From NCBI RefSeq assembly GCF_002965065.1, contig NZ_PTRE01000030.1:1-64000 (forward strand): 64,000 nucleotides of DNA. The letters are read 5' to 3'. Below the pieces are notes generated by a model. That model was given only the letters and a program-made list of their open reading frames with translations, was not told the origin of the DNA and did no database searches. Each line of letters begins with the position of its first letter. Position 1 is the first letter of the stretch. This document shows, piece after piece, positions 25,926 through 34,767 of the stretch. Source of the stretch: Escherichia sp. MOD1-EC7003. GTDB taxonomy: Bacteria > Pseudomonadota > Gammaproteobacteria > Enterobacterales > Enterobacteriaceae. A program made the translations under genes and the position numbers.

Positions 25926-26445
25926 GGCACGCCTCCCGGACACGGATACGGGCAACAAAGACCAGACGGGATGCCGGAAGCATGGCGCGCGCTTCGCGCT
26001 CACTGGCAGCGGTAACGGTATGAAGGCGGATATTTTTACCGTGGCACTGCATAAAGCGCCAGATAAAATCAGGGCGTGTTGATATAGCCATTTTGGCGGC
26101 TCCTTTGTCTAATTTACGGAGTCTCGCCAGCACGCTGCTAAACATGGTGGCGGGACGTAACAGGGTTAGCAGACTGGTGACAAAGAAACCAGCAGGCCTT
26201 ACGGCCTCCCCATTACGCCCCGCCATAATACGGGAAAGGGTGGTATTACGGGCACAAAAAAACCGCATTACGGAAATATAGCGGCTACCCGCTTTGTCAA
26301 TCAGGCTGCTAAACCCGGCACCCGCTTTATGAGGTGCGGGCAAACGATACGCCATGACAAAAAAGCGAGTCAAGCAATATTGCAAATTATTTTGGCGCGC
26401 TTGCGCTGAGTGATTGATTTTTAAGAGTAAAAAAGCCATAATCAT
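25918..26445 (-). CDS. Ash/Icd-like protein (host division inhibitor family)
   Basis: The open frame has 175 residues; an internal start at 26355 (MAYRLPAPHKAGAGFSSLID) may be the real one. The pattern KAGAGFSSLIDKAGSR, then ARNTTLSRIMAGR, then the C-terminal RPDFIWRF...VTAASEREARAMLP...FVARI matches the Ash/Icd-like proteins of P4-, P1- and satellite-type elements. P1 Icd blocks host cell division. In P1 and P4 this region also encodes or overlaps a small antisense immunity RNA, and repeated GCTGCTAAAC segments here fit that idea. Leftward transcription leads into the replication genes. Confidence 0.75.
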   Translation of the reverse strand: MIMAFLLLKINHSAQARQNNLQYCLTRFFVMAYRLPAPHKAGAGFSSLIDKAGSRYISVMRFFCARNTTLSRIMAGRNGEAVRPAGFFVTSLLTLLRPATMFSSVLARLRKLDKGAAKMAISTRPDFIWRFMQCHGKNIRLHTVTAASEREARAMLPASRLVFVARIRVREACHV

Positions 26446-26507
26446 TTCTGCCTATTATTTCTTATTGTTGGTTTCAGGTGCACTAAATGCACATCCTTGA
26501 CTGGTTG

Positions 26508-26538
26508 GCTCGCTGGCTTTAGCGAGCTTCTTTTTTTT
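26508..26538 (+). terminator. Plus-strand terminator opposing the island genes
   Basis: The stem GCTCGCT/AGCGAGC with a six-base loop is followed by TTCTTTTTTTT. It reads rightward, opposite to all neighbouring genes, between the Ash-like and AlpA-like genes. A rightward transcript ending here would be antisense to the Ash-like gene. Confidence 0.75.
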
Positions 26539-26639
26539 GCTCTGCTGTCAGCGCCCGACCTCTCCCCCTCACGTGTAGCAACGTGTTCACATCAGTAAGT
26601 TTTGCCGCCAAGCGATGGGCTGCAATAAGCCGCCCGGGC

Positions 26640-26960
26640 TTATTCAACTCTGGCGCTACCGGATTCCCTCTCCCTTTTCTTTTTGGCGTTTTCGTATGGG
26701 TTATTCACTTTGGCAATAACTGGCGGATTACGTAGCCACCACAAAACATCACTTAACAGCCAGGTACATGAGCAACGCCCCAAAGAGTGACGGGGAGGAA
26801 AAGCACCGATCTTCTCCAGTTCCCAGCGCCGGGAGCGTGAAAGCGTGGTCATTTTTTTACACTTCTCTTCCCTGATGCGTTCTTCGCAGTCAAAACCATA
26901 CTCGGCGAGTATGGTGCGGCGCTGTTCTGGAGTTGGTGGAATGAATGCGGATTGAGTCAT
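26640..26960 (-). CDS. AlpA-like transcriptional regulator
   Basis: This 106-residue protein has a central helix-turn-helix of the AlpA type: LSRSRRWELEKIGAFPPRHSL followed by a strand and the helix LLSDVLWWL. AlpA-like proteins control integrase or replication genes in P4-like and PICI satellites. The N-terminal 35 residues are additional, and MTTLSRSRR is an internal alternative start. It stands 195 bp before the Ash-like gene and 95 bp after the stop of the 350-residue gene. The ribosome-binding site is AGGGGGAAAT. Confidence 0.78.
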   Translation of the reverse strand: MTQSAFIPPTPEQRRTILAEYGFDCEERIREEKCKKMTTLSRSRRWELEKIGAFPPRHSLGRCSCTWLLSDVLWWLRNPPVIAKVNNPYENAKKKRERESGSARVE

Positions 26961-27055
26961 ATTTCCCCCTATGTTTCTGAACTTTCGGGGGAGATTTTTG
27001 TTTTACGGAGTTTTGAAAGCAAGTATTAAAGGTCTTATTAAGATGCTTGCTGGTC

Positions 27056-28108
27056 TTACTGAGATGATGCCTTAATCCATCTTGATATAGTACTTTTATC
27101 AAAGCGCATATTGAGTCCTGCCTCTTTTGCTTCCGCGGTCAATATATCAGCAAGTTTTACCGGATTGTTTTCGAGTTCTTTATAATGAATAACAAGCATC
27201 GCACGAAAAAAATCCTTCATTGTTTTAGATAATCGTTCTATATTGTTTTTATTGGTGCATATATCTTTCTCTCCATCCTCAGAGCTTAATATATTGTTAC
27301 CCGCACACAAATATAAAGTGTCTGCCAATGGATTAACATAATCTTTTCTTAACTCGCTATTGGAGCTTGTAGCATTTTGTATTTTTAAAAAATCACTCTT
27401 TAAGATATATAAATCACCAATATCAAAAGAAACATCCTCAGTAACAATTACTCCTATATGTATATCAACGTCAGAAGCAATTATAATATTGCTATTAATT
27501 ATTCGGTTGGCTTTAAACTTCTTATTAAAATCATAGTTGGCAAAAAAACTTCCCCCCAAAGCGAAAATACCGCCTATTTCAACAAAATACTTATGGTATT
27601 TTTCTTGAATACCTTTAAATACTGGTGGTACAACTGCCACAGCTCTTTCATCCGTTGCTATTCGATATACACTATATATGTGATAATTTTCCCCATAATA
27701 TAACCCCCTGTTATAATAATTTAACAAAGCAAATGCAGTATCAATTGCTATGTCACCAAATTTGGGCGCTACATATGAATGACTTAGAGATTCGCACATT
27801 GAATCAAATATAATTCTCGACTTGGTTTTTATATAATTAAAACCATGGTGTTCTGCCGCCCTTTCTGAAATGGCATCAAGGTCAGATAACCGTGATTTAC
27901 ATGGTTCTGAATCCAGAAACTTACGCAGACAATCGAAATTAACCACATCTTTTTCATCTGGGATATTTAATACTCCATATGCAGATTCAATTTTTATACA
28001 AATACGAATGCAGCCTGTCACAGCCCAATGAATAAGATCATCAATATCGCAGTCTAATAACTTTGCCGCGCGCTCAATAGGATAGTAATCTCTTAGTGGT
28101 AACGTCAT
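27056..28108 (-). CDS. AT-rich island protein of unknown function next to integrase
   Basis: This 350-residue protein shows no motif I can name. The N-terminus (DYYPIERAAKLLDCDIDDLIHWA) looks like a small helix-turn-helix of the kind that opens several integrase-linked proteins. The C-terminus (LADILTAEAKEAGLNMRFDK then STISRWIKA) looks like a second helical DNA-binding segment. The gene is visibly more AT-rich than its neighbours and begins 17 bp after the integrase stop. Similar proteins occur beside satellite integrases. A regulatory or defence role is only a guess. Confidence 0.7.
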   Translation of the reverse strand: MTLPLRDYYPIERAAKLLDCDIDDLIHWAVTGCIRICIKIESAYGVLNIPDEKDVVNFDCLRKFLDSEPCKSRLSDLDAISERAAEHHGFNYIKTKSRIIFDSMCESLSHSYVAPKFGDIAIDTAFALLNYYNRGLYYGENYHIYSVYRIATDERAVAVVPPVFKGIQEKYHKYFVEIGGIFALGGSFFANYDFNKKFKANRIINSNIIIASDVDIHIGVIVTEDVSFDIGDLYILKSDFLKIQNATSSNSELRKDYVNPLADTLYLCAGNNILSSEDGEKDICTNKNNIERLSKTMKDFFRAMLVIHYKELENNPVKLADILTAEAKEAGLNMRFDKSTISRWIKASSQ

Positions 28109-28124
28109 TCTTTTCGCTCACATA

Positions 28125-29327
28125 TTATTTATCTTTAACCATTTTTTCTAAACATTCAAGCCAGTCATTTAGAGCCTTTAATTTGAATGGGATATACTGG
28201 CTAAGATTATAGTTAAATTCTGCGGAGCCAGCATTATATACGTGACCTAATAATGACTCGACAATATGAGGCATTACCCCCATGTTGTTTAACCCAGTTG
28301 AAAATGTCCGTCTTAAATCGTGTAGCGTCCATTTTTCATTATGTCCGAATATTTTATACATTCTGCGACCTTTCAGAGAAACAGCTCTATGCGTTCTCTC
28401 CTCACCCAAAAGTAAGCCCGTCCTCCCGGTTTCCTGTTTTAGCTCTTTTAACCAGTCTCTTATACCTTCGGGAATTGGCCGAATAATCTTTTTGTTACTT
28501 TTACTGTTATTTCTTGGAACAATCCAAACCCATTCATTAAAATCCCATTCAATCCAATGAGAACGGCGAATCTCTACAGTTCTAGCCCCAAAGACAATAA
28601 GCAACTTTATTAATCTAGAAAAATAAATATCCCGATGTTTCTCCTTTGCAAAATACCAAAGATCTGATAGTTCGGCATCACTCAAAACACGGTCGCGCTG
28701 TCCGGCAGATTCCCCTACATCGGTTAACGTTAAATGAACAAGGGCATCACTGATGGCATAACGCCGAACATTGCAAAACCGCAATGCCTGCTTGGAGAGT
28801 TGAAACATACGCCCCGCCGTTTTTGAACTTATAGCGCGAATCTCATCAAAACATTTTACCCAATGGCGAGTATCGCACCGTGATAACGGATAATGGCCTA
28901 TTCTGGGGTAGACATGTTTGCAGAATTGCGCCCTAATCAATTCCTCATCTTTGCGCTTATGTCTTGCATAATTGACCAACCAATATTCCAACGCATCTCG
29001 AACAGTAACAGGAGCACGGGATTCTTCAGTAAAAAGTTGGAGTTCAATTTTTGGATCAAGACCATTAGCCAACCATTGACGGCAACGCTCACGCCACATC
29101 CTGGCATCTTTCAGACTAATATCAGGGTAATTCCCTAGAGTAAGACGAATAACTGAACTCTCACGCCCTCCAAGGCGATATGAAAAAACCCAGCTCACAT
29201 GCCCTTTAGTTGATAACCTGACCCCTAACCCCTCTCCGTCAGCAAGCATTTCAACACGATCCCTATGCGTTCCTTGCAGCGCCTTTAGTTTCCTGTCGCT
29301 GAGCTTATTCGTTCCAGACATCATCAC
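28125..29327 (-). CDS. P4-type tyrosine integrase
   Basis: This 400-residue integrase has the N-terminal arm-binding domain of P4-like enzymes (LSDRKLKALQG, then GLGVRLSTKGHVSWVFSYRLGGRE) and a catalytic domain. Arg lies in VFGARTVEIRR near residue 247, HDLRRTF near 337, LLGH, and a tyrosine nucleophile near 375. It lies at the right end of the island with its start facing the end repeat, the usual position for the enzyme that integrates the element. The host target would be the hpt-gcd spacer rather than a tRNA gene. Confidence 0.92.
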   Translation of the reverse strand: MMMSGTNKLSDRKLKALQGTHRDRVEMLADGEGLGVRLSTKGHVSWVFSYRLGGRESSVIRLTLGNYPDISLKDARMWRERCRQWLANGLDPKIELQLFTEESRAPVTVRDALEYWLVNYARHKRKDEELIRAQFCKHVYPRIGHYPLSRCDTRHWVKCFDEIRAISSKTAGRMFQLSKQALRFCNVRRYAISDALVHLTLTDVGESAGQRDRVLSDAELSDLWYFAKEKHRDIYFSRLIKLLIVFGARTVEIRRSHWIEWDFNEWVWIVPRNNSKSNKKIIRPIPEGIRDWLKELKQETGRTGLLLGEERTHRAVSLKGRRMYKIFGHNEKWTLHDLRRTFSTGLNNMGVMPHIVESLLGHVYNAGSAEFNYNLSQYIPFKLKALNDWLECLEKMVKDK

Positions 29328-29334
29328 CGTTCCG

Positions 29335-29358
29335 ATATTGATACACGCATTGATACAC
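29335..29358 (+). repeat. Right-end repeat, candidate att or integrase arm site
   Basis: This is ATATTGATACAC followed by GC and ATTGATACAC, the counterpart of the left repeat at 16611-16634 with 22 of 24 identical bases in the same orientation. It lies 8 bp before the integrase start. Confidence 0.55.
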
Positions 29359-29634
29359 GTGAAATATTAATATCCAGAAAAAATGAAATCGAGCATGAAC
29401 ACAAAATCACTACAACATAATGATTTTGATTGATTTTTTATATTCAGCGGGTAAACACTAGAAAAGTCAGGAACATAAAAAACATTACTTCTACAGTATG
29501 TTTCATATCTCTAACCATATGATTTAAAAACAAATCACTTCGCACGGGCAGTTTTTTGCACCGCAACAAAGCGCAAGACACGCAGTATACCAGCAAAACG
29601 ATTCATTCGCGGAGTCTGTTAATAAAGCTCGAAT

Positions 29635-29650
29635 TGTGATGACGATCACG
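29635..29650 (+). promoter_or_regulatory. CRP-like site upstream of gcd
   Basis: TGTGA-N6-TCACG matches the CRP consensus TGTGA-N6-TCACA at nine of ten positions. It lies 62 bp before the gcd start. gcd is known to respond to cAMP-CRP in E. coli. Confidence 0.65.
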
Positions 29651-29711
29651 CATGTTAAAATCTATAATTAATTGCTACTAAAATATTAATGAATTGAAAT
29701 GGTGTCTCTTT

Positions 29712-32102
29712 ATGGCAATTAACAATACAGGCTCGCGACGATTACTCGTCACGCTAACAGCTCTTTTTGCAGCGCTTTGCGGGCTGTATCTACTCATTGG
29801 TGGAGGCTGGCTGGTCGCGATTGGCGGCTCCTGGTACTACCCTATCGCTGGCCTTGTGATGCTCGGCGTCAGCTGGATGCTGTGGCGCAGTAAACGCGCC
29901 GCACTTTGGCTGTACGCCGCTCTGCTGCTTGGCACCATGATTTGGGGCATCTGGGAAGTCGGTTTCGACTTCTGGGCACTGACTCCGCGCAGCGACATTC
30001 TGGTCTTCTTCGGCATCTGGCTAATCCTACCGTTTGTCTGGCGTCGCCTGGTCATTCCTGCCAGCGGCGCAGTTGCCGCACTGGTGGTCGCACTGTTGAT
30101 TAGCGGAGGTATCCTGACCTGGGCCGGATTTAACGATCCGCAGGAAATCAACGGCACCTTAAGCGCCGATGCCACACCTGCCGAAGCTATCTCACCCGTT
30201 GCCGATCAGGACTGGCCCGCGTATGGTCGCAATCAGGAAGGCCAACGCTTTTCACCACTGAAGCAAATTAACGCCGATAACGTCCATAACCTGAAAGAAG
30301 CCTGGGTGTTCCGCACAGGTGATGTGAAACAGCCGAACGATCCGGGTGAAATCACCAATGAAGTGACACCAATTAAAGTGGGCGACACCCTTTACCTGTG
30401 TACCGCTCACCAGCGTCTGTTTGCGCTCGATGCCGCCAGCGGCAAAGAGAAATGGCATTACGATCCTGAGCTGAAAACCAACGAGTCTTTCCAGCACGTA
30501 ACCTGCCGCGGCGTCTCTTATCATGAAGCTAAAGCAGAAACTGCTTCCCCGGAAGTGATGGCAGATTGCCCGCGTCGTATCATTCTTCCGGTGAATGACG
30601 GTCGCCTGATTGCGATTAACGCTGACAACGGCAAGCTGTGCGAAACCTTCGCCAATAAAGGCGTGCTCAATCTGCAAAGCAATATGCCAGACACCAAACC
30701 GGGCCTGTATGAGCCGACTTCGCCGCCGATTATCACCGATAAAACCATCGTGATGGCCGGTTCAGTCACCGATAACTTCTCAACCCGCGAAACGTCAGGC
30801 GTGATCCGTGGTTTTGATGTCAACACCGGGGAGCTGCTGTGGGCTTTTGATCCGGGAGCAAAAGATCCGAATGCGATCCCGTCTGACGAGCACACCTTTA
30901 CCTTTAACTCGCCAAACTCGTGGGCACCTGCAGCCTATGACGCGAAACTGGATCTGGTCTATCTGCCGATGGGCGTGACCACGCCAGATATCTGGGGCGG
31001 TAACCGCACACCGGAACAGGAGCGTTATGCCAGCTCGATTCTGGCACTGAATGCCACTACCGGGAAACTGGCGTGGAGCTACCAGACCGTTCACCATGAC
31101 CTGTGGGATATGGACCTTCCGGCACAGCCGACGCTGGCTGATATCACCGTTAATGGTCAGAAGGTGCCGGTCATTTACGCGCCGGCGAAAACTGGCAACA
31201 TTTTTGTGCTCGATCGTCGTAATGGTGAACTGGTGGTTCCGGCCCCGGAAAAACCGGTGCCACAAGGCGCAGCGAAAGGTGATTACGTTACCCCAACTCA
31301 ACCGTTCTCTGAACTGAGCTTCCGTCCGACGAAAGATTTGAGCGGTGCGGATATGTGGGGCGCCACCATGTTTGACCAACTGGTGTGCCGCGTGATGTTC
31401 CACCAGATGCGCTATGAAGGCATTTTCACCCCACCATCTGAACAGGGTACGTTGGTCTTCCCGGGTAACCTGGGGATGTTCGAATGGGGCGGGATTTCCG
31501 TTGATCCGAATCGTGAAGTGGCGATTGCCAACCCAATGGCACTGCCGTTTGTTTCGAAGCTGATCCCGCGCGGTCCGGGTAATCCGATGGAACAGCCGAA
31601 AGATGCCAAAGGCACGGGTACGGAATCCGGCATTCAACCGCAGTACGGTGTACCGTATGGCGTCACGCTCAATCCGTTCCTCTCACCGTTTGGTCTGCCG
31701 TGTAAACAGCCAGCATGGGGCTATATCTCAGCGCTGGATCTGAAAACCAACGAAGTGGTGTGGAAGAAACGTATTGGTACGCCGCAGGACAGCATGCCGT
31801 TCCCGATGCCCGTTCCGGTGCCGTTCAATATGGGGATGCCGATGCTGGGCGGGCCAATCTCCACGGCGGGTAACGTGCTGTTTATCGCTGCTACGGCAGA
31901 TAACTACCTGCGCGCTTACAACATGAGCAACGGTGAAAAACTGTGGCAGGGCCGTTTACCGGCGGGGGGGCAGGCTACACCGATGACCTATGAAGTGAAT
32001 GGTAAGCAGTATGTGGCGATCTCCGCAGGCGGTCACGGTTCATTTGGTACGAAGATGGGCGACTATATTGTGGCTTATGCGCTGCCGGATGATGTGAAGT
32101 AA
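29712..32102 (+). CDS. gcd: PQQ-dependent membrane glucose dehydrogenase
   Basis: Gcd oxidises glucose to gluconolactone at the periplasmic face and passes electrons to ubiquinone; E. coli must import the cofactor PQQ. The 796-residue protein has five N-terminal transmembrane helices (to about residue 145) and an eight-bladed propeller domain with PQQ segments (DWPAYGRNQEGQRFSPL, WAFDPGAKDP, WDMDLPAQP). The start MAINNTGSRR gives the K-12 length, and an in-frame ATG six codons upstream lacks support. In K-12 it is divergent from hpt; here the satellite separates them. Confidence 0.96.
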   Translation: MAINNTGSRRLLVTLTALFAALCGLYLLIGGGWLVAIGGSWYYPIAGLVMLGVSWMLWRSKRAALWLYAALLLGTMIWGIWEVGFDFWALTPRSDILVFFGIWLILPFVWRRLVIPASGAVAALVVALLISGGILTWAGFNDPQEINGTLSADATPAEAISPVADQDWPAYGRNQEGQRFSPLKQINADNVHNLKEAWVFRTGDVKQPNDPGEITNEVTPIKVGDTLYLCTAHQRLFALDAASGKEKWHYDPELKTNESFQHVTCRGVSYHEAKAETASPEVMADCPRRIILPVNDGRLIAINADNGKLCETFANKGVLNLQSNMPDTKPGLYEPTSPPIITDKTIVMAGSVTDNFSTRETSGVIRGFDVNTGELLWAFDPGAKDPNAIPSDEHTFTFNSPNSWAPAAYDAKLDLVYLPMGVTTPDIWGGNRTPEQERYASSILALNATTGKLAWSYQTVHHDLWDMDLPAQPTLADITVNGQKVPVIYAPAKTGNIFVLDRRNGELVVPAPEKPVPQGAAKGDYVTPTQPFSELSFRPTKDLSGADMWGATMFDQLVCRVMFHQMRYEGIFTPPSEQGTLVFPGNLGMFEWGGISVDPNREVAIANPMALPFVSKLIPRGPGNPMEQPKDAKGTGTESGIQPQYGVPYGVTLNPFLSPFGLPCKQPAWGYISALDLKTNEVVWKKRIGTPQDSMPFPMPVPVPFNMGMPMLGGPISTAGNVLFIAATADNYLRAYNMSNGEKLWQGRLPAGGQATPMTYEVNGKQYVAISAGGHGSFGTKMGDYIVAYALPDDVK

Positions 32103-32107
32103 GACTT

Positions 32108-32137
32108 GCGCACTTTGCTGACAAAGTGCGCTTTGTT
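32108..32137 (+). terminator. Terminator after gcd
   Basis: Ten paired bases (GCGCACTTTG with CAAAGTGCGC) enclose a four-base loop and are followed by TTTGTT. It sits 5 bp beyond the gcd stop and before the BIME array. Confidence 0.8.
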
Positions 32138-32990
32138 CATGCCGGATGCGGCGTGAACGCCTTATCCGGCCTACGAAATCGTGCAAATTCAATACATTGC
32201 ATATGGCTCGTAGGCCTGATAAGCGTAGCGCATCAGGCTGTGTTCATGCCGGATGCGGCGTGAACGCCTTATCCGGCCTGCGAAATCGTGCAAATTCAAT
32301 ACATTGCATATGGCGCGTAGGCCTGATAAGCGTAGCGCATCAGGCTGTGTTCATGCCGGATGCGGCGTGAACGCCTTATCCGTCCTACGAAATCGTGCAA
32401 ATTCAATATATTGCATATGGCGCGTAGGCCTGATAAGCGTAGCGCATCAGGCTGTGTTCATGCCGAATGCGGCGTGAACGTCTTATCCGGCCTACGAAAT
32501 CGTGCAAATTCAATACATTGCATATGGCGCGTAGGCCTGATAAGCGTAGCGCATCAGGCTGTGTTCATGCCGGATGCGGCGTGAACGCCTTATCCGGCCT
32601 ACGAAATCGTGCAAATTCAATACATTGCATATGGCGCGTAGGCCTGATAAGCGTAGCGCATCAGGCTGTGTTCATGCCGGATGCGGCGTGAACGCCTTAT
32701 CCGGCCTACGAAATCGTGCAAATTCAATACATTGCATATGGTGCGTAGGCCTGATAAGCGTAGCGCATCAGGCTGTGTTCATGCCGGATGCGGCGTGAAC
32801 GCCTTATCCGGCCAACGAAATCGTGCAAATTCAATACATTGCATATGGCGCGTAGGCCTGATAAGCGTAGCACATCAGGCTGTGTTCATGCCGGATGCGG
32901 CGTGAACGCCTTATCCGGCCTACATCGTCATGTAAATTCAATATATTGCAGATACCGCGTAGGCCTGATAAGCGTAGCGCATCAGGCAGT
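32138..32990. repeat. Tandem array of eight REP/BIME units
   Basis: The unit is 107 bp and holds one pair of opposed REP palindromes (CGGATGCGGCGTGAACGCC and GGCCTGATAAGCGTAGCGCA) with short spacers. Seven copies repeat almost perfectly with exact 107-bp spacing, and an eighth, more diverged copy ends near 32990. The array fills the gap between the convergent gcd and cueO genes. Its conserved 74-codon open frames are by-products of the repeat. Confidence 0.93.
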
Positions 32991-33051
32991 TTTGCGTTTG
33001 TCATCCGTTTAATGCCCGCAGAGATCCGGGCATATTTCCGAATACGTATTT

Positions 33052-34602
33052 TTACACCGTAAACCCTAACATCATCCCCGTATCTTCATGCTCCAGCAGA
33101 TGGCAGTGCGCCATATAAGCATGTTCTTTCGGCGCGTCGTGATTAAACTTCACCAGTACTTCGCTGACATTACCTTCTACCTTAACGGTATCTTTCCAGC
33201 CTGCGCGATGCGTCGCTGGCGGTTTGCCATTTTCTGACAAGATACGGAACTGCGTACCGTGGATATGGAACGGATGCAGCATCATGTCACCCACGCCAGA
33301 AATAACCCAACGCTCATATTGCCCTTTCGCCGCCGCAAACATCGGCTTATTCATATCAAATGCCTGACCGTTGATTTTATTAGCATGGTGGAAATCGAAC
33401 TTCCCGCCGTGGTTCATATGCTTCATATTGCCGTGCCCCATATGCCCCATCATCTGGCTGTGATCCATCCCGGCCATCGCCTGATCGCCATATTTCTCTA
33501 TCAGCATCTGCATTCCCATCATATCGAGCATCGGGTCCATAGAGAGTTGCAGCTTACGTACCGTTAATCCGTCCAGCGAAGGTAAGGCTGGCAGGCTACT
33601 TAACGCGTCGGGTAAGGAACCTGAAGCACTAATAGCAATCGGCTGAATCCGCATTACTGGATGCGGCTTGTCAAACGGTGCAATCGCCATCCCCATCTGG
33701 CTGACCGGCAGCGTCACCAGATCAAATGGTTTGTTGTCGTTAACCTCCACCAGCACTTCAAAACGCTCGCCCATCAGCACCGGAAGCTCGCTCACCTTCA
33801 CCGGTTCAGGCAGCAGTCCACCATCACTGGCAATCACATACAGCGGGCGATTGTCGCTGGTGGCGAAATTGAGCGAGCGGGCGTTACAGCCATTAAGCAA
33901 ACGCAGGCGCAGCCAACCACGCGGGGCAGCGTGTTGCGGGTAGATTACACCATTGGTCAACAACGTATCGCCAAACCAGCCCACGGCAGCGGTCATCACA
34001 TCCAGTTGATAATCAATCTGTCCATCGGCGTTAAATTTTTTATCCTGAACAATCACCGGGACATCATCGATACCCCACTGTTTTGGCAGCATTAATTTCA
34101 GGATCTCGTCATCTTCAATCACCACCAGTCCAGCCAGCCCCATCGCCACCTGACGCCCGGTTTTGCCATGTTGATGTGGATGAAACCAGCAGGTAGCGGC
34201 AGGTTGCTCAACGTTCAGCGTCACCGTGCGTTTGCCGCCTGGTGGAATAATTCCCTGCGGGCCGCCGTCAACTTCACCCGCGACTTCCAGCCCGTGCCAG
34301 TGCAACGTCGTCTCTTCCGTCAGTTGGTTATAGATATCAACCGTTACCGCTTTGCCGCGCTGTAATTTGACCGCCGGCCCCAGCAGATTGCCGTTATAGC
34401 CCCAGGTAGTTGCGGTGTTCCCGCCAAAGGTGGACTGACCTGCGCCAATAGTTAACTGAATACGATTACGGGCATCGGTCGTGAGCAAATCAGGGATCGG
34501 TAACGTTGGACTCTCTGCCGCAAATACTGCGCGGCTCCAGAGCGGCAGGGCCGAAGCCACGCCCAGCGCGACGGAATATTTTAAGAAATCACGACGTTGC
34601 AT
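33052..34602 (-). CDS. cueO: Multicopper (cuprous) oxidase
   Basis: CueO oxidises Cu(I) in the periplasm and protects against copper. The 516-residue protein starts with a Tat signal (RRDFLKYS) and has three cupredoxin domains. Copper ligands are visible in [26 protein letters not shown] and [13 protein letters not shown]. The methionine-rich insert at about residues 352-418 (many Met and His) covers the substrate site. The start MQRRDFLK was preferred over a frame opening 13 codons earlier because it gives a proper Tat signal. A CueR operator lies upstream. Confidence 0.96.
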   Translation of the reverse strand: MQRRDFLKYSVALGVASALPLWSRAVFAAESPTLPIPDLLTTDARNRIQLTIGAGQSTFGGNTATTWGYNGNLLGPAVKLQRGKAVTVDIYNQLTEETTLHWHGLEVAGEVDGGPQGIIPPGGKRTVTLNVEQPAATCWFHPHQHGKTGRQVAMGLAGLVVIEDDEILKLMLPKQWGIDDVPVIVQDKKFNADGQIDYQLDVMTAAVGWFGDTLLTNGVIYPQHAAPRGWLRLRLLNGCNARSLNFATSDNRPLYVIASDGGLLPEPVKVSELPVLMGERFEVLVEVNDNKPFDLVTLPVSQMGMAIAPFDKPHPVMRIQPIAISASGSLPDALSSLPALPSLDGLTVRKLQLSMDPMLDMMGMQMLIEKYGDQAMAGMDHSQMMGHMGHGNMKHMNHGGKFDFHHANKINGQAFDMNKPMFAAAKGQYERWVISGVGDMMLHPFHIHGTQFRILSENGKPPATHRAGWKDTVKVEGNVSEVLVKFNHDAPKEHAYMAHCHLLEHEDTGMMLGFTV

Positions 34603-34654
34603 AGTTATTTCCTTATTCTTAAGCAGGCGAAACAAAATCAAACGTTGAGCATAG

Positions 34655-34675
34655 ACCTTCTCCTTACAGGAAGGT
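34655..34675 (-). promoter_or_regulatory. CueR operator of cueO
   Basis: ACCTTCTCCTTACAGGAAGG plus T is the near-palindromic CueR box. On the minus strand it lies between TTGACC (-35) and TATGCT (-10) with the long 19-bp spacing that MerR-family activators correct. Confidence 0.82.
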
Positions 34676-34767
34676 CAAGCCGCAGACACAATTTAATCAA
34701 CAATAATGGTCGTCGCCTCGCTCGCAGTGTGCTAACGTTTATCTTCTTTAAGCCCCTGGTAGAAGCA

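Larger units (their letters stand above)
16611..29358. mobile_element. P4-like phage satellite island between hpt and gcd
   Basis: This is about 12.7 kb of DNA absent from the K-12 hpt-gcd junction (K-12 spacing is from memory). It contains a P4-type integrase at the right end, an AlpA-like regulator, an Ash/Icd-like gene, a TOPRIM-helicase primase, a second recombinase and an origin-like iteron block. It also has an Ogr/Delta activator, a Sid-like scaffold candidate, a P2 gpN-like capsid gene and a toxin-antitoxin pair. No tail, portal or terminase gene is present, so it must rely on a helper, most likely a P2-like phage. The limits given are the matching end repeats; the true junctions may lie some tens of bases away. 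Confidence 0.85.
29328..29711. other. Right end of island and gcd control region
   Basis: There is no gene here. The left part holds the integrase start region and the right end repeat (29335-29358). The right part, probably from about 29450 onward, is ancestral gcd promoter DNA with a CRP-like site at 29635. The exact border is not visible. Confidence 0.55.

Noticed and set aside
16611-29358. Complete prophage
   Set aside because: There are no tail, portal, terminase, lysis or baseplate genes; the gene set fits a helper-dependent satellite.
32146-33012. Seven near-identical 74-codon open frames in tandem
   Set aside because: They repeat exactly with the 107-bp BIME unit, lack ribosome-binding sites and are composed of REP palindromes, so they are not genes.
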